Of a stretch of 30,770 bases of DNA, positions 29,503 to 30,770 are shown piece by piece. A model generated the notes under the pieces. The model saw only the letters and a list, made by a program, of their open reading frames with translations. It searched no databases and had not been told where the DNA came from. The translations under genes and the position numbers were made by a program. Numbering within the stretch: the stretch's first letter is position 1; every line of letters begins with the position of its first letter. The stretch covers positions 1 to 30,770 of IMG/VR virus record IMGVR_UViG_3300025132_000020, one strand, 5' to 3'. The stretch is from a virus.

Positions 29503-29793
29503 TTAGAGGTTTCTTAACTCGACTATTCTGATGTTGTCAATGCAATCGTGATGAGCAGCTACAAATTCAAGCGCCTCTATGCTGTAGGGTATAGCCTCTT
29601 CTTTGTAGCTCTGATAGGTGATCAAAACCAGCTTTGTTGGTGCTGTCGTTGTCTGATCGGCCTCGTCGCTAAGTCTTTCATACAGAGCATTGAGGTGATC
29701 AAATGCCTCGTTAAGCTCAGGGTGATTGTGTGATTGATATGCTGTGTCTGCCTCGTTCATAAATGTATTGAGGGCTTGATATAGGTTGTTCAT
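29503..29793 (-). CDS. Unknown acidic small protein (gene B of cassette 3)
   Basis: 96 residues; ATG 29793 follows CAACAGGAGAACACC. Acidic and helical (ALNTFMNEADTAYQSHNHPE, LNALYERLSDEADQTTT) with a later beta-like segment (TKLVLITYQSYKEEAI). No known domain. It is the second gene of a - strand pair lying between the MuF and protease genes, opposite to the head operon. The pair uses the promoter, hairpin and leader also found at 19.5 kb. Confidence 0.7.
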   Translation of the reverse strand: MNNLYQALNTFMNEADTAYQSHNHPELNEAFDHLNALYERLSDEADQTTTAPTKLVLITYQSYKEEAIPYSIEALEFVAAHHDCIDNIRIVELRNL

Positions 29794-29799
29794 GGTGTT

Positions 29800-29834
29800 C
29801 TCCTGTTGGGTGGCGCCCCCTTTCGGGGGCTGGT
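29800..29834 (-). promoter_or_regulatory. GNRA-loop hairpin plus ribosome site leader (copy 3, - strand)
   Basis: On the - strand: GCCCCC-GAAA-GGGGGC (29830-29815), then GCCACCCAACAGGAG and the ATG of the next gene at 29793. Stem and loop of the same type as copies 1 and 2. Confidence 0.8.
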
Positions 29835-29846
29835 TGATTGTTGAGT

Positions 29847-30185
29847 TTAGTTATTTTCAATATATTTTTCATATGCTACCAGAGGAGCAATTTGCTTCTG
29901 TACATATTTAGGTAAATCCTCAAAGCTACCGTCAAAACCGGTACATCCTTCTCCGTATTCGTAAACCTCGCCCCAGTAGTCATTGTCTTTTGTGATGTGC
30001 TTTTTTACTGATATGTAAGGCATCTCATCAGGATCCCTACCATCCTGAACAGCTTCTTCATGGCTACTTTTGAAAAAGGATAAAGCTTCAAGATGTGGTT
30101 TTGTTGATTTTGGTACAATATCAAAATACATCATATTTTCATCTGGGCTATTTGGCCATATTAAGATCTCATATTCTATTGTCAT
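29847..30185 (-). CDS. Unknown acidic protein (gene A of cassette 3)
   Basis: 112 residues; ATG 30185 follows CAACAGGAGCTTAAA. Acidic, with many Tyr, Asp and Glu (EYEILIWPNSPDENMMYFDI, DNDYWGEVYEYGEGCTGFDG, SFEDLPKYVQKQIAPLVAYE). No membrane segment and no recognised family. It stands against the head operon between the MuF and protease genes, which normally follow each other, and so is an inserted unit. Acidic early proteins of this size often inhibit host or defence proteins; here that is only a hypothesis. Confidence 0.75.
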   Translation of the reverse strand: MTIEYEILIWPNSPDENMMYFDIVPKSTKPHLEALSFFKSSHEEAVQDGRDPDEMPYISVKKHITKDNDYWGEVYEYGEGCTGFDGSFEDLPKYVQKQIAPLVAYEKYIENN

Positions 30186-30217
30186 TTTAAGCTCCTGTTG
30201 CTCATTGGTTATACTCT

Positions 30218-30246
30218 ATTATTAATCAGTATTTTATACATTGCAA
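30218..30246 (-). promoter_or_regulatory. Sigma70-like promoter P3 of the - strand cassette
   Basis: On the - strand TATAAAC, then -35 TTGCAA (30246-30241), 17-base spacer, -10 AATAAT (30223-30218). The following leader matches that of P2 at 34 of 35 positions. Confidence 0.8.
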
Positions 30247-30283
30247 GTTTATATATAAAAAAAACTCAAAATAAATATCATTC

Positions 30284-30312
30284 TTGTAATATTTGGATTT
30301 TTATAGTATATA
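30284..30312 (+). promoter_or_regulatory. Probable promoter of the head operon
   Basis: -35 TTGTAA (30284-30289), 17-base spacer, -10 TATATA (30307-30312), followed by TGAGGATCGT and the protease ATG at 30327. It would restart transcription of the head genes downstream of the - strand cassette. The 141 bases 30186-30326 hold only this promoter and the divergent P3. Confidence 0.6.
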
Positions 30313-30326
30313 AGACTGAGGATCGT

Positions 30327-30770
30327 ATGAATAAAGTACATTACATAGTCAAAAGACAAGAGCAGACCGCAGAAGCTGAGCCTTCTAAAGTCTCATTTGT
30401 TGCGTCAACCGCTACCCCTGATCGCTATGGTGACATCGTGAATCAGTCGGGGTGGTCATTAGATGCATACCGCCGAAATCCAATAGTTCTTTTGAACCAC
30501 GATAGCTCACAGCTGCCAATAGCCCGCGGAAAGGTCGAGGTCAAGAACGATCAGCTTGTTATTGATGTTGAGTTTGACATGGACGATCCACGAGCTGCCG
30601 AGGTTGCAAGGAAGACCCAAAAGGGCTTTATGAATGCTGTTTCTGTAGGCTTTCAACCTTTACAGAGTGCGCTTAGAGCAGAACTGTCCAAAGACAGTCC
30701 CTATTATGGCAAGAGCGGCCAGTTTTTTAAGAGCGCTGAACTGCTCGAAGTATCGATCGTTACAATACCC
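30327..30770 (+). CDS. HK97-type prohead protease, N-terminal part (cut by window end)
   Basis: Starts at ATG 30327 after GAGGATCGT and stays open to the end of the window; it continues at base 100 after collapsing the 99-bp overlap, for about 283 residues. The S78 protease features are present: VSFVASTATPDRYGDIV at the start, catalytic His candidate H58 in LLNHDSSQLPIARG, and Ser candidate S106 in MNAVSVGFQPL. The enzyme processes the capsid scaffold during head maturation. The C-terminal acidic tail is encoded at the left end of the window. Confidence 0.92.
   Translation, partial: MNKVHYIVKRQEQTAEAEPSKVSFVASTATPDRYGDIVNQSGWSLDAYRRNPIVLLNHDSSQLPIARGKVEVKNDQLVIDVEFDMDDPRAAEVARKTQKGFMNAVSVGFQPLQSALRAELSKDSPYYGKSGQFFKSAELLEVSIVTIP
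30672..30770. repeat. 99-bp terminal direct repeat (right copy)
   Basis: Identical to bases 1-99. Both copies lie in the protease gene in the same frame. Removing one copy gives a circle of 30,671 bp. Confidence 0.95.

Noticed and set aside
1-30770. CRISPR arrays, tRNA genes, integrase, attachment sites
   Set aside because: No regularly spaced repeats, cloverleaf-like sequence or tyrosine/serine recombinase motif was found on either strand by reading.

Overview
The window is essentially the whole genome of a tailed double-stranded DNA phage with a long non-contractile (siphovirus-type) tail. The first and last 99 bases are identical and the prohead protease gene is cut at exactly that point. 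The sequence therefore closes into a circle of about 30,671 bp, which fits an assembled circularly permuted or concatemeric genome. No integrase, lysogeny repressor, rRNA or tRNA was seen, so a virulent lifestyle is likely but not proven. The host cannot be named. Strong AGGAG ribosome sites, sigma70-like promoters and a great excess of GATC sites suggest a bacterium with Dam-like methylation, probably Gram-negative.

Layout, joining the ends: (i) structural genes on +: prohead protease (30327 through the join to 507), major capsid protein, head-tail connector, HK97 gp10-like protein, tail terminator, tail tube, tail chaperone with a probable programmed frameshift, tape measure, distal tail/hub proteins, a YkuD-like lysis enzyme and small membrane/coiled-coil proteins (up to 13308); (ii) a - strand block with tail fibre, fibre accessory proteins and a DnaQ-like exonuclease (16478 down to 13407); (iii) an early/replication block on + (16552-23124): winged-helix protein, possible helicase loader, HNH nuclease, many small unknown genes, a Rad52-like candidate and a ParB-methyltransferase fusion; (iv) packaging genes on + (23103-29438): TerS, TerL, a Dam-like methyltransferase, portal and MuF-type head protein.

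The most unusual property is a modular cassette arrangement. Two cassettes, one inside the tail operon (5509-5893, -) and one between TerS and TerL (23581-24260, +), carry unrelated ORFs. They share almost the same 62-bp promoter/leader (59/62) and an identical 45-bp terminator segment. A second type occurs three times (18.4 kb +, 19.5 kb +, 30.2 kb -): a promoter, small gene A, a GC-rich hairpin with a GNRA tetraloop followed by a constant ACCACCCAACAGGAG leader, then small gene B. Genes A and B differ each time. These look like swappable accessory units placed in shared regulatory brackets, probably exchanged by homologous recombination. Their small, mostly acidic products are candidates for host-takeover or anti-defence proteins, but that is inference.

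Two recoding sites are likely. A +1 (or -2) shift would extend the tail chaperone into a downstream gpT-like segment. A -1 shift on a run of ten A residues at the end of the portal gene would fuse the portal to the MuF head protein, which otherwise has only a TTG start without a good ribosome site.
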